A DNA stretch of 64,000 nt from Dongia sedimenti (GCA_030715195.1 JAUYVI010000002.1:372001-436000); one strand, 5' to 3'. Counted from the stretch's first letter, positions 24,736 through 33,857 are shown. Notes: a model not told the origin generated them from the letters alone. Made by a program: numbers and translations.

Positions 24736-24827
24736 GCACGAGCCTCCCCAAATCGAGGTTGTTCATCCTCGTTTCACGCATCTTGCGGGAAAGCTGGTGG
24801 GGACGGCAAGCGACAGGATTGCCGCAG

Positions 24828-25685
24828 TTACTTTCGCGGCGCCTTCATGAACGCGTCGAACGCGTCCTTGTAGTCCGGATGCCAGCGCGAGAGCGCGGGC
24901 CGGTTCTGGATAATGTCATTGGCGGCCCATTCCATCCGCCGTTCGTCCATCTCGCGGGTGACCGCACCGTCCGGGCAGAGAATGTAAAAATCGCCGCGTT
25001 CCAGGCTTTCCATCATGAAATCGACCGCCTGCTCGGGCGTCCAGGCATCGGCCGGCTTCTCGGTGCGGCCGCGCGCCGTCATGCCGGTGAAGACGAAGCC
25101 CGGGATCATCAGATGTGCCGTCACCCGGCAGCCGGGCTCGTTGCGCAACGCATGCGCCAGCGCCTCGGTCGTCACCTTCACCCCCGCCTTCGACACGTTG
25201 TAGGCCGTGTTGCCCGGCGGCGTCGTGATGCCCTGCTTCGAGCCGGTGTTGACGATCAGGGCTGGCTTTTGTTGCGCGATCAAGGCCGGCGCAAATTCAT
25301 GCACGCCGTTGATGACACCCCAGAGATTGACCGAGAGCACCTTCTCCCAACCGGCATAGTCGTCATAGGACCCCGCGGTGGCCTCGATGCCGGCATTGTT
25401 CATGACGAAGGCGATGTCGCCGAACGCCGCGAAAGCCGCCTCGCGCAGCTTCGCCACCTGGTCATGCCGGCAGACATCGGTCGGGACGGCACGCACGTCG
25501 GCCTTGCCGCCCTTCGCCACTTTCGCGACGCTTTCCGCCGCCGCATCGAGCGCGGCACCCGGCAGATCGGCGAGCACGACCTTCAGCCCCATCGCCGCGA
25601 GCCGCGTCGCGGTGGCGAGGCCGATTCCGCTGGCGGCGCCGGTGATGACCGCGCCGCGGCCGGGGGTCAGGGCCGGATGCGCCAC
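24828..25685 (-). CDS. SDR family NAD(P)-dependent oxidoreductase
   Basis: Classical short-chain dehydrogenase of 285 residues. It has the Rossmann glycine motif TGAASGIG at 15-22, NNAG at 96-99, catalytic S149 and the Y162-x3-K166 pair (YNVSK). The C-terminal segment is longer than usual, ending in a region rich in Trp and Arg (RRMEWAANDIIQNRPALSRW). The substrate is not predictable. It sits 4 nt downstream of gapR and upstream of prpE. Confidence 0.88.
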   Translation of the reverse strand: MAHPALTPGRGAVITGAASGIGLATATRLAAMGLKVVLADLPGAALDAAAESVAKVAKGGKADVRAVPTDVCRHDQVAKLREAAFAAFGDIAFVMNNAGIEATAGSYDDYAGWEKVLSVNLWGVINGVHEFAPALIAQQKPALIVNTGSKQGITTPPGNTAYNVSKAGVKVTTEALAHALRNEPGCRVTAHLMIPGFVFTGMTARGRTEKPADAWTPEQAVDFMMESLERGDFYILCPDGAVTREMDERRMEWAANDIIQNRPALSRWHPDYKDAFDAFMKAPRK

Positions 25686-25689
25686 GGGA

Positions 25690-25935
25690 TCAGATCATCC
25701 CGATTGCTTGCTTGTAGACGTCGAGCAACTGCTCCTGCTCGCTGCGCTCCTGCGGCTCCATTTTCCGCAGCCGCACGATCTGGCGCATGATCTTGGTCTC
25801 GAAGCCTGACGACTTGGCCTCGGAATAGACTTCCTTGATGTCGCCGGCGATCGCGGCCTTCTCTTCTTCCAGACGCTCGATGCGCTCGATGAACGACTTC
25901 AACCGGTCGGCGGCAATGCCCCCCGCGTCGGCCAT
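25690..25935 (-). CDS. gapR: GapR-type nucleoid-associated protein (DUF2312)
   Basis: An 81-residue protein that is almost wholly helical and highly charged: [35 protein letters not shown] in its first half. This is the DUF2312 signature. GapR of Caulobacter is the studied member; it clamps overtwisted DNA ahead of replication forks and transcription and stimulates topoisomerases. The upstream region, shared with a divergent EamA gene, contains two adjacent DnaA-box-like nonamers. The downstream SDR begins 4 nt after its stop. Confidence 0.9.
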   Translation of the reverse strand: MADAGGIAADRLKSFIERIERLEEEKAAIAGDIKEVYSEAKSSGFETKIMRQIVRLRKMEPQERSEQEQLLDVYKQAIGMI

Positions 25936-26024
25936 GACTGTGACTCCATTGATAAAGAATGCGACTCGGCAAACCAGCCGGGCAATCTAACGACCAGGCC
26001 CCGGAGCGTCCATCACGGCAAGCC

Positions 26025-26042
26025 TGTGGATAAGGTGGATAA
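26025..26042 (-). promoter_or_regulatory. Two adjacent DnaA-box-like nonamers upstream of gapR
   Basis: Read on the minus strand, the stretch is TTATCCACC (26034-26042) followed immediately by TTATCCACA (26025-26033). The second is a perfect DnaA box and the first differs at the last base. They lie about 90-107 bp upstream of the gapR start and about 66-83 bp upstream of the divergent EamA gene. Confidence 0.5.
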
Positions 26043-26107
26043 CGGGTGTCGTTGCCCGGCCTTGGGATTCCGGGCAGAGTGCGGCATCTTCCGTTTGCAA
26101 GGCGACC

Positions 26108-26986
26108 ATGCCGCCCCTTCACATCCTGCTCGCCGTCCTGATCCAGGTCCTCTGGGGTCCGTGCTACACGCTGACCAAGCCGATCGTCGGCATCTTTCCG
26201 CCGCTGATGCTGGTGGCGATGGTCTATTCCATCGTGGCGCTGCTGTTCACGCCACTGGTGCCGCGTGCCAAGACGCCGCGCCGAACCCTGTTCCTGATCG
26301 GCTTCTTCGGCGGCGCGCTGCAGACCAGCATGGTCTTTCTCTCGTTGAAATATCTCCCGGCCTCGACCGCCGTGCTGGCGATGCAGATGCAGCTTCCGGT
26401 CGCGGTGGTCGCTTCCTGGTTCATGGGCCGCGACAAGCCCAATCTCAAGAACACGATCGGTTCGATCGTCTGTCTGATCGGCGTCGCCATCGTGGTCGGC
26501 AGGCCGGAGGCGACCGACGCCTGGTTCGGCCTCGCGGCGATGCTGGTCGGCGTGATCTCCTGGTCGGTCACCCAGGCGGTCATCCCGGTGGTCGCGAAGG
26601 ATCAGGGCATGACGCTCTACGCGGCGATGGCGCGCTACGCCGCGCCACAGATGATCGTCATGTCGCTGCTGTTCGAATCCGGCCAATGGCAGGTCGCGAC
26701 CAGCGCGCCGCTCGCCGCATGGGCCGCGGTGCCGGCCATCGCGCTGCTCGGTTTCGCCCTGCCCTATGCGATCTGGTACTGGCTGCTGATGCGCCACCGG
26801 GTGGATGAATTGACGCCCTTCCTGCTGCTGATGCCCGTGTTCGGCGTCGTGGTGGCCGCCACGCAGCTGGGTGAGCCGCTGCCGGCCTCTCTGCTGCTCG
26901 GCGGTGCCGTCGTCATCGCCGGACTGGCGGTCATCGTGATCCGGCGCGGCGGCCGCGGCATCGGACAAGCCACGGCGCCGAATTAA
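26108..26986 (+). CDS. EamA/DMT-family transporter
   Basis: Inner-membrane exporter-type protein of 292 residues with about ten hydrophobic helices arranged as two EamA repeats. The typical repeat ends are seen at FLIGFFGGALQTSMVFLSLKYLPAS and PFLLLMPVFGVVVAATQLGEPL. Members of this family export amino acids or metabolites, but the substrate cannot be told from sequence. It is divergent from gapR. Its stop codon overlaps a near-CtrA-box at 26983. Confidence 0.88.
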   Translation: MPPLHILLAVLIQVLWGPCYTLTKPIVGIFPPLMLVAMVYSIVALLFTPLVPRAKTPRRTLFLIGFFGGALQTSMVFLSLKYLPASTAVLAMQMQLPVAVVASWFMGRDKPNLKNTIGSIVCLIGVAIVVGRPEATDAWFGLAAMLVGVISWSVTQAVIPVVAKDQGMTLYAAMARYAAPQMIVMSLLFESGQWQVATSAPLAAWAAVPAIALLGFALPYAIWYWLLMRHRVDELTPFLLLMPVFGVVVAATQLGEPLPASLLLGGAVVIAGLAVIVIRRGGRGIGQATAPN

Positions 26987-26997
26987 CCGAACCTTTA
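26983..26997. promoter_or_regulatory. Near-consensus CtrA box upstream of the chemoreceptor pair
   Basis: TTAA-CCGAACC-TTTA matches TTAA-N7-TTAA except for one base in the second half-site. It lies about 53 bp upstream of the small secreted gene that precedes the chemoreceptor, a reasonable distance for a promoter element. A one-mismatch match is weak evidence on its own. Confidence 0.3.
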
Positions 26998-27049
26998 CGG
27001 CGAAAGCCGCAAACTCCGCCACGTCTCACCACCTGGACTGGCGTGTCAT

Positions 27050-27400
27050 TTGACAACGATCAAGCATCTTGCAGCAGCTCTTCCTGCCGCGGCGCTCGTC
27101 GCATTCGGCACGATCGGCTTGGCCGTTGCTGAGCTCTTACCCGCTCGCGAAAGCGGAAGGCCGGTGGGAATTCTGGTCTATGGCGGCGATACCGCGACGG
27201 CCGCGCGGGTCGTCGCGGCGGCCGATGGACGGCTGCTCTCGGCCGGCGGATGGGCGGAGACCGTCATCGCGGTCTCCGAGGATCCCGATTTCGTGAACAA
27301 GCTTTATCGCGCCGGGGCCAGCCTGGTCTTCCGCGCCGACGGTGCCGTCGGCTGCAGCGGCGCTCTTCCCACCGCGAGCAAGGATCAAGCGACATCATGA
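27050..27400 (+). CDS. Small secreted protein coupled to a chemoreceptor, unknown function
   Basis: A 116-residue protein with a signal-like N-terminus ([21 protein letters not shown]) and a compact mature domain: '[26 protein letters not shown]', then '[20 protein letters not shown]'. No family is recognised. The TTG start at 27050 has no strong ribosome site, so the start is uncertain. The stop overlaps the ATG of the following chemoreceptor by 4 nt (ATGA). That suggests a working pair, for example a periplasmic or membrane-anchored partner of the receptor. Confidence 0.6.
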   Translation: MTTIKHLAAALPAAALVAFGTIGLAVAELLPARESGRPVGILVYGGDTATAARVVAAADGRLLSAGGWAETVIAVSEDPDFVNKLYRAGASLVFRADGAVGCSGALPTASKDQATS

Positions 27401-28851
27401 ATGCCGTCGAATCACTGCGGAGCCACACCGCCCGGCTGCTCGGCATCTTCATCTGCCTGCACTTTCCGCTGATTGCGCTGATCGACTGGCTGCGCCATGG
27501 AACGCCCGGCATCGTGACGGGCATCGGCGCGGTGATCGCGCTTTCGACCGGAGCCATGACCTTTGCCATGAAAGGCCCCGCCGTCCGCTATTTCCAATCC
27601 GCCGCGATGATGTTGACGGTGGCGACCCTGGTCGCGGCCCTGGAAGGCCATCCGTGGCAGATCGACATGCACATGTATTTCTTCGCCTCGCTCGCCATGC
27701 TGGCGGCGTTCTGCGATTGGCCGGCCATCCTGATCGCCACCGCCACGGTGGCGGTGCACCACCTCGCGCTCAACTTCCTGCTGCCCGCCGCCGTCTTCCC
27801 CAATGGCGGCGACTTCTTCCGCGTCGTGCTGCATGCCGTGATCGTGCTGATCGAGGCCGGCGTGCTGATCTTCGTCGCGCGGCACATGGCGCACGCGCTG
27901 ATCGATTCCGAGAGCGCGCTCCAGAAGGCGCGGGTCGCGAGCACGGAAGCCGAAGGCCTGGCCGAGCAGATCCGCACCCGCGAAGCCTCGGCGCGCGACG
28001 ACCGCCATCGCATGCTGGCCGAGGTCGCCAGCAATTTCGAGCAGGCGGTGCGCGCGCTGATCGAGCGCGTCTCCGCCGATTCCGATCGCGCGACCACGCT
28101 CGCGACATCGATGGCGACGGCGGCGCGGGAGAATGCGCAGCGGGTCGGCGCCGCCGCCACCGCCTCCAGCGCCGCGTCCGGCGACGCCCAGTCGATCGCC
28201 GCCGCGGCGGAAGAGCTCTCGGCCTCGGTCGCCGAGATCCAGCGCCAGGTCCAGCGCTCGACCGAGATCACCGCGCGTGCCGTCACCGAAGCCGGCACCA
28301 GCAGCGCCAAGGTGCGCGAACTCACCGAAGCCGCCCAGAGAATCGGCGACATCGTGCGCCTGATCAACGAGATCGCCTCGCAGACCAATCTGCTGGCGTT
28401 GAACGCGACGATCGAGGCGGCGCGCGCCGGCGAGGCCGGCCGAGGCTTCGCCGTGGTCGCCAACGAGGTGAAGTCGCTCGCCAACCAGACCGCCAAGGCA
28501 ACCGAGGAGATCTCAGCGCAGATCACCGCAATCCAGGGCGCCACCCGCGAATCCGAGATGGCGATCCAGTCGGTCTCAAACACGATCGGCGAGGTCAGCG
28601 AGGTGGTCTCCACCATCAACGCCTCGGTCGATCAGCAGAACGCCGCCACCCGCGAGATCGCGCAGAGCGCCCAGAACGTCTCCCGCGGTACGGCGGAAAC
28701 CTCCGACGTGATCGAGAGCGTGCGCGTCTCCGCGGAGGAGACCGGCAATTCCGCGTCGCAGGTCTCCGACGCCGCGCGCGGCCTGCTCACGCTGTCGCAG
28801 CAGTTGAAGGGCGACGTCGATCGGTTCTTGAAGACGCTGCTGGCGGCTTGA
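27397..28851 (+). CDS. Methyl-accepting chemotaxis protein with six-TM His-containing sensor
   Basis: A 484-residue chemoreceptor. Residues 1-165 form about six hydrophobic helices with short loops and no large periplasmic domain. Several histidines lie in or beside helices ([26 protein letters not shown]). There is a short coiled linker without an obvious HAMP domain, then the MA signalling domain. The signalling hairpin tip ([36 protein letters not shown], about 325-360) is typical. The start at 27397 overlaps the preceding gene's stop; the longer open frame is a shadow. The C-terminus lacks a CheR-docking pentapeptide. Confidence 0.92.
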   Translation: MNAVESLRSHTARLLGIFICLHFPLIALIDWLRHGTPGIVTGIGAVIALSTGAMTFAMKGPAVRYFQSAAMMLTVATLVAALEGHPWQIDMHMYFFASLAMLAAFCDWPAILIATATVAVHHLALNFLLPAAVFPNGGDFFRVVLHAVIVLIEAGVLIFVARHMAHALIDSESALQKARVASTEAEGLAEQIRTREASARDDRHRMLAEVASNFEQAVRALIERVSADSDRATTLATSMATAARENAQRVGAAATASSAASGDAQSIAAAAEELSASVAEIQRQVQRSTEITARAVTEAGTSSAKVRELTEAAQRIGDIVRLINEIASQTNLLALNATIEAARAGEAGRGFAVVANEVKSLANQTAKATEEISAQITAIQGATRESEMAIQSVSNTIGEVSEVVSTINASVDQQNAATREIAQSAQNVSRGTAETSDVIESVRVSAEETGNSASQVSDAARGLLTLSQQLKGDVDRFLKTLLAA

Positions 28852-28884
28852 GCCGGCACGTCCCGCTCGCCCACGCGCAAGCGC

Positions 28885-29178
28885 TCAATGTTTGTGCGAA
28901 ACCTTCAACCCCGCCGCCTGCTCGGGTGTCGCTTCCTTCTGGTACTTGGCCTTCCATTCGTCATACGGCATGCCGTAGACGTGCTGGCGGGCCTCCGCAT
29001 CGGGCACGGGGACGCCTTGCTTCTCGCCCTCCTCGCGATACCAGCGCGACAGGCAGTTGCGGCAGAAGCCGGCGAGATTCATGAGGTCGATGTTCTGCAC
29101 GTCGGTGCGCTCGCGCAGATGCTGCACCAGGCGCCGGAACGCGGCGGCTTCCAACTCGGTTTGCGTCTTTTCGTCCAT
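28885..29178 (-). CDS. DUF1244 domain-containing protein
   Basis: A 97-residue cytoplasmic protein with the DUF1244 pattern: 'AAFRRLVQHLRERTDVQNIDLMNLAGFCRNCLSRWY' and 'YGMPYDEWKAKYQ'. It has two cysteines in FCRNC. The function is unknown; it is common in alphaproteobacteria near N-formylglutamate amidohydrolase genes, as here. A GAGAGG ribosome site precedes the ATG. It is convergent with the chemoreceptor. Confidence 0.88.
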   Translation of the reverse strand: MDEKTQTELEAAAFRRLVQHLRERTDVQNIDLMNLAGFCRNCLSRWYREEGEKQGVPVPDAEARQHVYGMPYDEWKAKYQKEATPEQAAGLKVSHKH

Positions 29179-29232
29179 GATGACCTCTCGAGACTGTCTT
29201 TGGCCGCATGATCGGCGGCCCGGACAGGGCGG

Positions 29233-30030
29233 TCAAGCGCGCGGCTGATAGACCCTCTCGTCGGCAAGGACATCCCGCAAGACGCGGATCAAAGTTTCAG
29301 CCCAGCGCGCGACACCGGCTGTGTCGCCGATCAGGTCCTGCCGCATTTCGATCAGGCCGTGCGGCAGGCCCTGGGCCTCGGCATGGGCGATCACCGAGTA
29401 GCCGTGCTCGTCCTTGCCGCTATACGGCTCGTTGTCCCCGACCACCAGCCCCGGCTCCTGCATCAGCCGCGCCATCAGCGGCACTGGCAGCCGTGGATCG
29501 CGGTTCCAGAGGATGCCGATATGCCAGGGCCGGGCGAAGCCGTTCATCCGCGGGGTGAAGCTGTGCAACGACAGGATCGCCGGATCCGGGCCTTGCTTGC
29601 GCTTGCGCGCGATCACCGCGGCGACCGCCGCGTGATAGGGCCGGAAGATCGCATCCTGGCGCGCCTTGCGCTCTTCCCCCGACAGGCCGCGATTGCCCGG
29701 CACGGGGATGCGGTCGCTCTCCTGGGCGATCGAGGTCGGATCGTCGAGCCGCCGGTTGCAGTCGATCACCAGCCGCGAATAGCCGGCCAGCACCGCCGGC
29801 GCATCCAGTGCCGCGGCGAGCTTTCGCGCCAGCTTGGCGATGCCGATATCCCAGCCGATATGCTGGTCGAGCTCGTCCTGCTTCAGTCCCAAGGTGCCGA
29901 GCCGTTGCGGGACCGCGCGGCCCGCATGATCGCTGAACAGCACCAGCCGCGCCCGGCCTTCGGGGTTGATCACTTCGAACGGTGGCGGATCGCCCGGGAG
30001 GAGCAGGCCCCCACCCGTTTCACTCTTCAT
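29233..30030 (-). CDS. N-formylglutamate amidohydrolase family protein
   Basis: Metal-dependent amidohydrolase fold of about 265 residues. Family blocks are LVLFSDHAGRAVP near the N-terminus, HIGWDIGIA, YSRLVIDCNR, LSLHSFTP and the late GLPHGLIEMRQDLI. Relatives release formate from N-formylglutamate in histidine breakdown, but many stand-alone copies, as here without hut genes, have unknown substrates. The frame is open to 30105 (25 more residues, low similarity, overlapping the divergent gene's promoter), so the start is uncertain. DUF1244 follows 54 nt downstream. Confidence 0.85.
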   Translation of the reverse strand: MKSETGGGLLLPGDPPPFEVINPEGRARLVLFSDHAGRAVPQRLGTLGLKQDELDQHIGWDIGIAKLARKLAAALDAPAVLAGYSRLVIDCNRRLDDPTSIAQESDRIPVPGNRGLSGEERKARQDAIFRPYHAAVAAVIARKRKQGPDPAILSLHSFTPRMNGFARPWHIGILWNRDPRLPVPLMARLMQEPGLVVGDNEPYSGKDEHGYSVIAHAEAQGLPHGLIEMRQDLIGDTAGVARWAETLIRVLRDVLADERVYQPRA

Positions 30031-30133
30031 TGCATGCCCGTCTTGCGCGCGCCGCGATTGACCCGGTTGGGGCCGAAGCTTAGAAGAAGCGCCAGTCTCT
30101 GTCATCCGCGCGCAGCATCACATTCCGGCAAGC

Positions 30134-31090
30134 ATGCCCGATTCCGGCGTTCCCAAGTCCGGTCGTTCGATCGAGACTACCCATCGCCCGGTCGACCATT
30201 GGGCCCTGCCGGTGCTCATCTTCGCCGCGGGCCTGATCTCCTTTTCGGGCATCTTCGTGAAACTCTCCGAGGTCGGCCCGACTTCGACCGGGTTCTACCG
30301 GATGGCGCTTGCCCTGCCGTTCTTCCTGCTGTGGATGCAGCGCGACGCCTCGAGCCGCAGCGATCCCGGCTTCATCCCGCGCGATCGCCGCGCCATGCTG
30401 TTCGCGATGCTGGCCGGCCTGGCCCTCGCCGCCGACCTGATCGCCTGGCATTGGTGCCTGCGCATGACCACGGTGGCGACGGCCACCTTGCTCGGCAACA
30501 CCACGCCGATCTGGGTGGCGCTCGGCGGTTTCCTGTTTCTGGGTGAGCGCTTCCGGCCGCTGTTCCTGATCGGCCTTGCCCTCGCCATGCTCGGCACCTG
30601 GGGCCTGATCGCCGGCGGCAGCAAGCCGGTCGACATCAAGGATGCCTACGTGCTCGGCCTCGGCCTGTTCACCGGCCTCGCCTATGCCGGCTACTTCCGC
30701 TTCGGCACCGCGGCGCGGCAGCGTGGTCTGTCGACCGCGCAGGTAATGTTCTGGGGCGCGGTCTCCGCCAGTATCGTGCTGCTGCCGGTGGCACTCGCAA
30801 CCGAGGACGCGGTGCTGCCGCAGAACCTGCACGCCTGGGCCGTCGTCCTCGGCCTCGCATTCCTCAGTCAGGTGCTCGGCCAGTCTTCGATCAACTGGGC
30901 CATGGGGCACCTGCCCGCCGCTTTCTCCTCGCTGACCCTGCTGATGAACCCGATGTTCGCCGCGATCTGCGCCTGGCCGATCCTCGGCGAGGCGCTGACG
31001 CCGCTGCAGATGCTGGCCGGCATCGCCGTCGTCGGCGGCATCCTGCTGGCACGCCGCGCCCACACCGTTACCCGTCGCCCTTCGACTTGA
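30134..31090 (+). CDS. EamA/DMT-family transporter
   Basis: A 318-residue membrane protein with a hydrophilic N-terminus of about 25 residues and ten predicted helices in two EamA repeats: 'LISFSGIFVKLSEVGPTSTGFYRMAL', then 'WAMGHLPAAFSSLTLLMNPMFAAICAWPILGEALTP'. It is a different subfamily from the transporter at 26108, with little similarity between them. The substrate is unknown. It ends 60 nt before the glycerate kinase gene, whose promoter starts within its last codons. Confidence 0.87.
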   Translation: MPDSGVPKSGRSIETTHRPVDHWALPVLIFAAGLISFSGIFVKLSEVGPTSTGFYRMALALPFFLLWMQRDASSRSDPGFIPRDRRAMLFAMLAGLALAADLIAWHWCLRMTTVATATLLGNTTPIWVALGGFLFLGERFRPLFLIGLALAMLGTWGLIAGGSKPVDIKDAYVLGLGLFTGLAYAGYFRFGTAARQRGLSTAQVMFWGAVSASIVLLPVALATEDAVLPQNLHAWAVVLGLAFLSQVLGQSSINWAMGHLPAAFSSLTLLMNPMFAAICAWPILGEALTPLQMLAGIAVVGGILLARRAHTVTRRPST

Positions 31091-31116
31091 CCCCCTTGCG
31101 AGCCGCTTCCTAGAGT
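31087..31116 (+). promoter_or_regulatory. Sigma70-type promoter of the glycerate kinase-pyk operon
   Basis: TTGACC (31087-31092) and TAGAGT (31111-31116) are separated by 18 bp, 34 nt before the glycerate kinase start. The -35 overlaps the stop of the upstream EamA gene. Confidence 0.5.
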
Positions 31117-31149
31117 GCGGCCAACGTTCATCGTCCCAGGGGAATCCAC

Positions 31150-32436
31150 TTGTCCATCGATCGCAAAGCCTTGCTGCGCCGCATGTTCGACGCCGCGATC
31201 GGGGCGGTCGATCCGCTGAAGATCGTGCCCGGGCGCCTGCCCGCGCCGCCCAAGGGCCGCACCATCGTGCTCGGCGCCGGCAAGGCCGCGGCGGCCATGG
31301 CGAAGGCGGTCGAGGACCATTGGGACGGGCCGCTCGAGGGCCTGGTGCTCACCCGCTATGGCCATGGGCTGCCGACCCGACGGATCGAGGTGGTCGAGGG
31401 CGCGCATCCGGTGCCCGATGAATCCGGCCAGCAGGCGGCACGGCGCATCCTCCAAAAGGCGGAAGGTCTCACCAAGGACGATCTCGTCCTCTGCCTGATC
31501 TCGGGCGGCGCTTCGGCGCTGCTGGCGCTGCCGGGCGGCCAACTCACCCTCGCCGACAAGCAGGCGGTCAACAAGGGCCTGCTGAAATCCGGCGCCAACA
31601 TCGCCGAGATGAATTGCGTGCGGAAGCACCTGAGCGCGATCAAGGGCGGCCGCCTCGCCGCCGCCGCGCATCCGGCGCGGGTCGTCACCTTGCTGATCTC
31701 CGACGTGCCCGGCGACGATCCGTCGGTGATCGGCTCCGGACCCACCGTGGCCGATCCGACCAGCACCGCCGATGCGATCGCCGTCTTCGAGAAATACCAG
31801 ATGCCGATGCCGGAGGCGGTGCGCCGCCATCTGGAATCGCCCGCAGCGGAGACGCCGAAGCCGGGCGATCCGCGGCTCGCCGGCGCCTCGACCGTCATGC
31901 TCGGCACGCCCCAGGCGGCGCTCGATGCCGCCGCCGCGATCGCCCGCGACGCCGGCTATCAACCTGTCATCCTCGGCGATCTCGAGGGCGAGGCCCGCGA
32001 CGTCGCCCTGGTCCATGCCGGGATCGCCCGTCAGGTCGCGCGGCACGGCCAGCCGATGCCCGCCCCCGCCGCCATCATCTCCGGCGGCGAGACCACCGTC
32101 ACCGTGCGCGGCCAGGGCCGCGGCGGTCGCAACGCGGAGTTCCTGCTGGCTTTGGCAGTGGCGCTGGACGGCCAGGCCGGCATCCATGCCATGGCCGGCG
32201 ACACCGATGGGATCGACGGCACCGAGGACAATGCCGGCGCGCTGCTGGCGCCGGACAGCATCGCGCGGGCCGCACAACTTGGCGTCGAGGCCAAGGCCCG
32301 GCTCGCCGACAATGACGGCTATGGATTCTTTTCCGCGCTTCAGGACTTGATCGTGACCGGGCCGACGCGTACCAACGTTAATGATTTCCGTGCTATCCTC
32401 GTTGACCGACCGGATTACCAATCTAAAAAAGGCTAG
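31150..32436 (+). CDS. Glycerate 2-kinase (MOFRL family; also annotated hydroxypyruvate reductase)
   Basis: Phosphorylates D-glycerate to 2-phosphoglycerate, feeding lower glycolysis. The 428 residues carry the N-terminal GckA-type blocks VLGAGKAAAAMAKAVE and LVLCLISGGASALLALP and the C-terminal MOFRL block GRGGRNAEFLLALAVAL with DTDGIDG. The TTG start has AGGGGA 8 nt upstream. pyk begins 2 nt after the stop, so the glycerate and phosphoenolpyruvate steps are co-expressed, which fits a glyoxylate/tartronate route joining glycolysis. The older TtuD/hydroxypyruvate reductase label is probably a misnomer. Confidence 0.9.
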   Translation: MSIDRKALLRRMFDAAIGAVDPLKIVPGRLPAPPKGRTIVLGAGKAAAAMAKAVEDHWDGPLEGLVLTRYGHGLPTRRIEVVEGAHPVPDESGQQAARRILQKAEGLTKDDLVLCLISGGASALLALPGGQLTLADKQAVNKGLLKSGANIAEMNCVRKHLSAIKGGRLAAAAHPARVVTLLISDVPGDDPSVIGSGPTVADPTSTADAIAVFEKYQMPMPEAVRRHLESPAAETPKPGDPRLAGASTVMLGTPQAALDAAAAIARDAGYQPVILGDLEGEARDVALVHAGIARQVARHGQPMPAPAAIISGGETTVTVRGQGRGGRNAEFLLALAVALDGQAGIHAMAGDTDGIDGTEDNAGALLAPDSIARAAQLGVEAKARLADNDGYGFFSALQDLIVTGPTRTNVNDFRAILVDRPDYQSKKG

Positions 32437-32438
32437 GG

Positions 32439-33857
32439 ATGAGACGCCAACGCAAGGCCAAGATCGTCGCGACCTTGGGGCCCGCCAGCACCACCCGCAA
32501 GCAGATCGAGGCGCTGTTCCGGGCGGGCGCCGACATCTTCCGGCTGAATCTCTCCCATGGCACGCACGAGGACCACAAGGCGCGCTACGACATCATCCGC
32601 CAGATCGAACACGATCTCGACCGCCCGATCGGCGTGCTGGTGGACCTGCAGGGCCCGAAGCTCCGCGTCGGCGCGTTCAAGGACGGCGGCACCGATCTCA
32701 AGCTCGGCCAGGCCTTCCGCCTCGATCTCGATAGCAAGAAGCTGGGTGACGACAAGCGGGTCTCGCTGCCGCACCCGGAAATCCTGGAGGCGGTCCAGGC
32801 CGGCTCCAATCTGCTGCTCGACGACGGGCGCCTGCGCCTGATGGTGACCAAGGAAGGCAAGGACTTCGTCGATTGCGAGGTGATGACCGCCGGACGCCTC
32901 ACCGACCGCAAGGGCGTCAACATCCCGGATGCGGTGCTCAACGTCTCGCCGCTGACCAAGAAGGACCGCGAGGACCTGACCTTCGGCCTCGACCTCGGTG
33001 CCGACTGGATCGCGCTCTCCTTCGTGCAGCGGCCGGAAGACATCGCCGAGGCCCGCCGGCTGATCGCCGGCCGCGCCCGCATCATCGCCAAGCTGGAGAA
33101 GCCGGCGGCGATCGAGCATCTGGATGAAATCATCGAGCTCTCCGACGCGGTGATGGTGGCGCGCGGCGATCTCGGCGTCGAGCTGCCGCCCGAAGTCGTG
33201 CCGGGCCTGCAGAAGCGCATCGTGGTCGCCAGCCGCAAGGCCGGCAAGCCGGTGGTGGTCGCGACCCAGATGCTGGAATCCATGGTCAACGCCCCGGCCC
33301 CGACCCGGGCCGAGGCCTCCGACGTCGCGACCGCGATCTATGACGGCGCCGACGCGGTGATGCTGTCGGCGGAATCCGCCTCCGGCAAGTATCCGATCGA
33401 GGCGGTCAGCATCATGAACCGCATCATCGAGCAGACCGAGCGCGATCCCTCCTACCGCCGCATCATCGACGCCCAGCATTCCGATCCCGAGGCGACCGGC
33501 AACGACGCGATCAGCGCCGCCGCCGCCCAGGTCGCGCGCACCCTCGCCGCCTCGGTGATCGTCACCTACACGACCTCCGGCTCGACCGCCTTGCGGGTCG
33601 CGCGCGAGCGTCCGGATGCGCCGATCCTCTGCCTCACCGAGGACCTCGCCACCGCGCGGCGCCTGGCCCTGCTCTGGGGCGCGCATTGCGTCCACACCGC
33701 CGACATCCGCACCTTCAGCGAGATGGTCGAGAAGGCGCGCCGGGTCGCGCTGAAGCAGGAACTCGCCAAGAAGGGCGAGCGCCTGGTGATCACCGCCGGC
33801 GTGCCGTTCGGCCGCCCCGGCTCCACCAACACCCTGCGGGTGGCCTGGATCGAGTGA
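32439..33857 (+). CDS. pyk: Pyruvate kinase
   Basis: Converts phosphoenolpyruvate and ADP to pyruvate and ATP. The 472-residue protein shows KIVATLGPAS at the N-terminus, RLNLSHGTHEDH, VDLQGPKLRVG, the metal and substrate block IIAKLEKP...MVARGDLGVELP and the ATQMLESM motif. The C-terminal allosteric domain is complete. Its ribosome site lies in the end of the glycerate kinase gene. It is followed by a hairpin starting at its last base and then a long non-coding region. Confidence 0.97.
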   Translation: MRRQRKAKIVATLGPASTTRKQIEALFRAGADIFRLNLSHGTHEDHKARYDIIRQIEHDLDRPIGVLVDLQGPKLRVGAFKDGGTDLKLGQAFRLDLDSKKLGDDKRVSLPHPEILEAVQAGSNLLLDDGRLRLMVTKEGKDFVDCEVMTAGRLTDRKGVNIPDAVLNVSPLTKKDREDLTFGLDLGADWIALSFVQRPEDIAEARRLIAGRARIIAKLEKPAAIEHLDEIIELSDAVMVARGDLGVELPPEVVPGLQKRIVVASRKAGKPVVVATQMLESMVNAPAPTRAEASDVATAIYDGADAVMLSAESASGKYPIEAVSIMNRIIEQTERDPSYRRIIDAQHSDPEATGNDAISAAAAQVARTLAASVIVTYTTSGSTALRVARERPDAPILCLTEDLATARRLALLWGAHCVHTADIRTFSEMVEKARRVALKQELAKKGERLVITAGVPFGRPGSTNTLRVAWIE

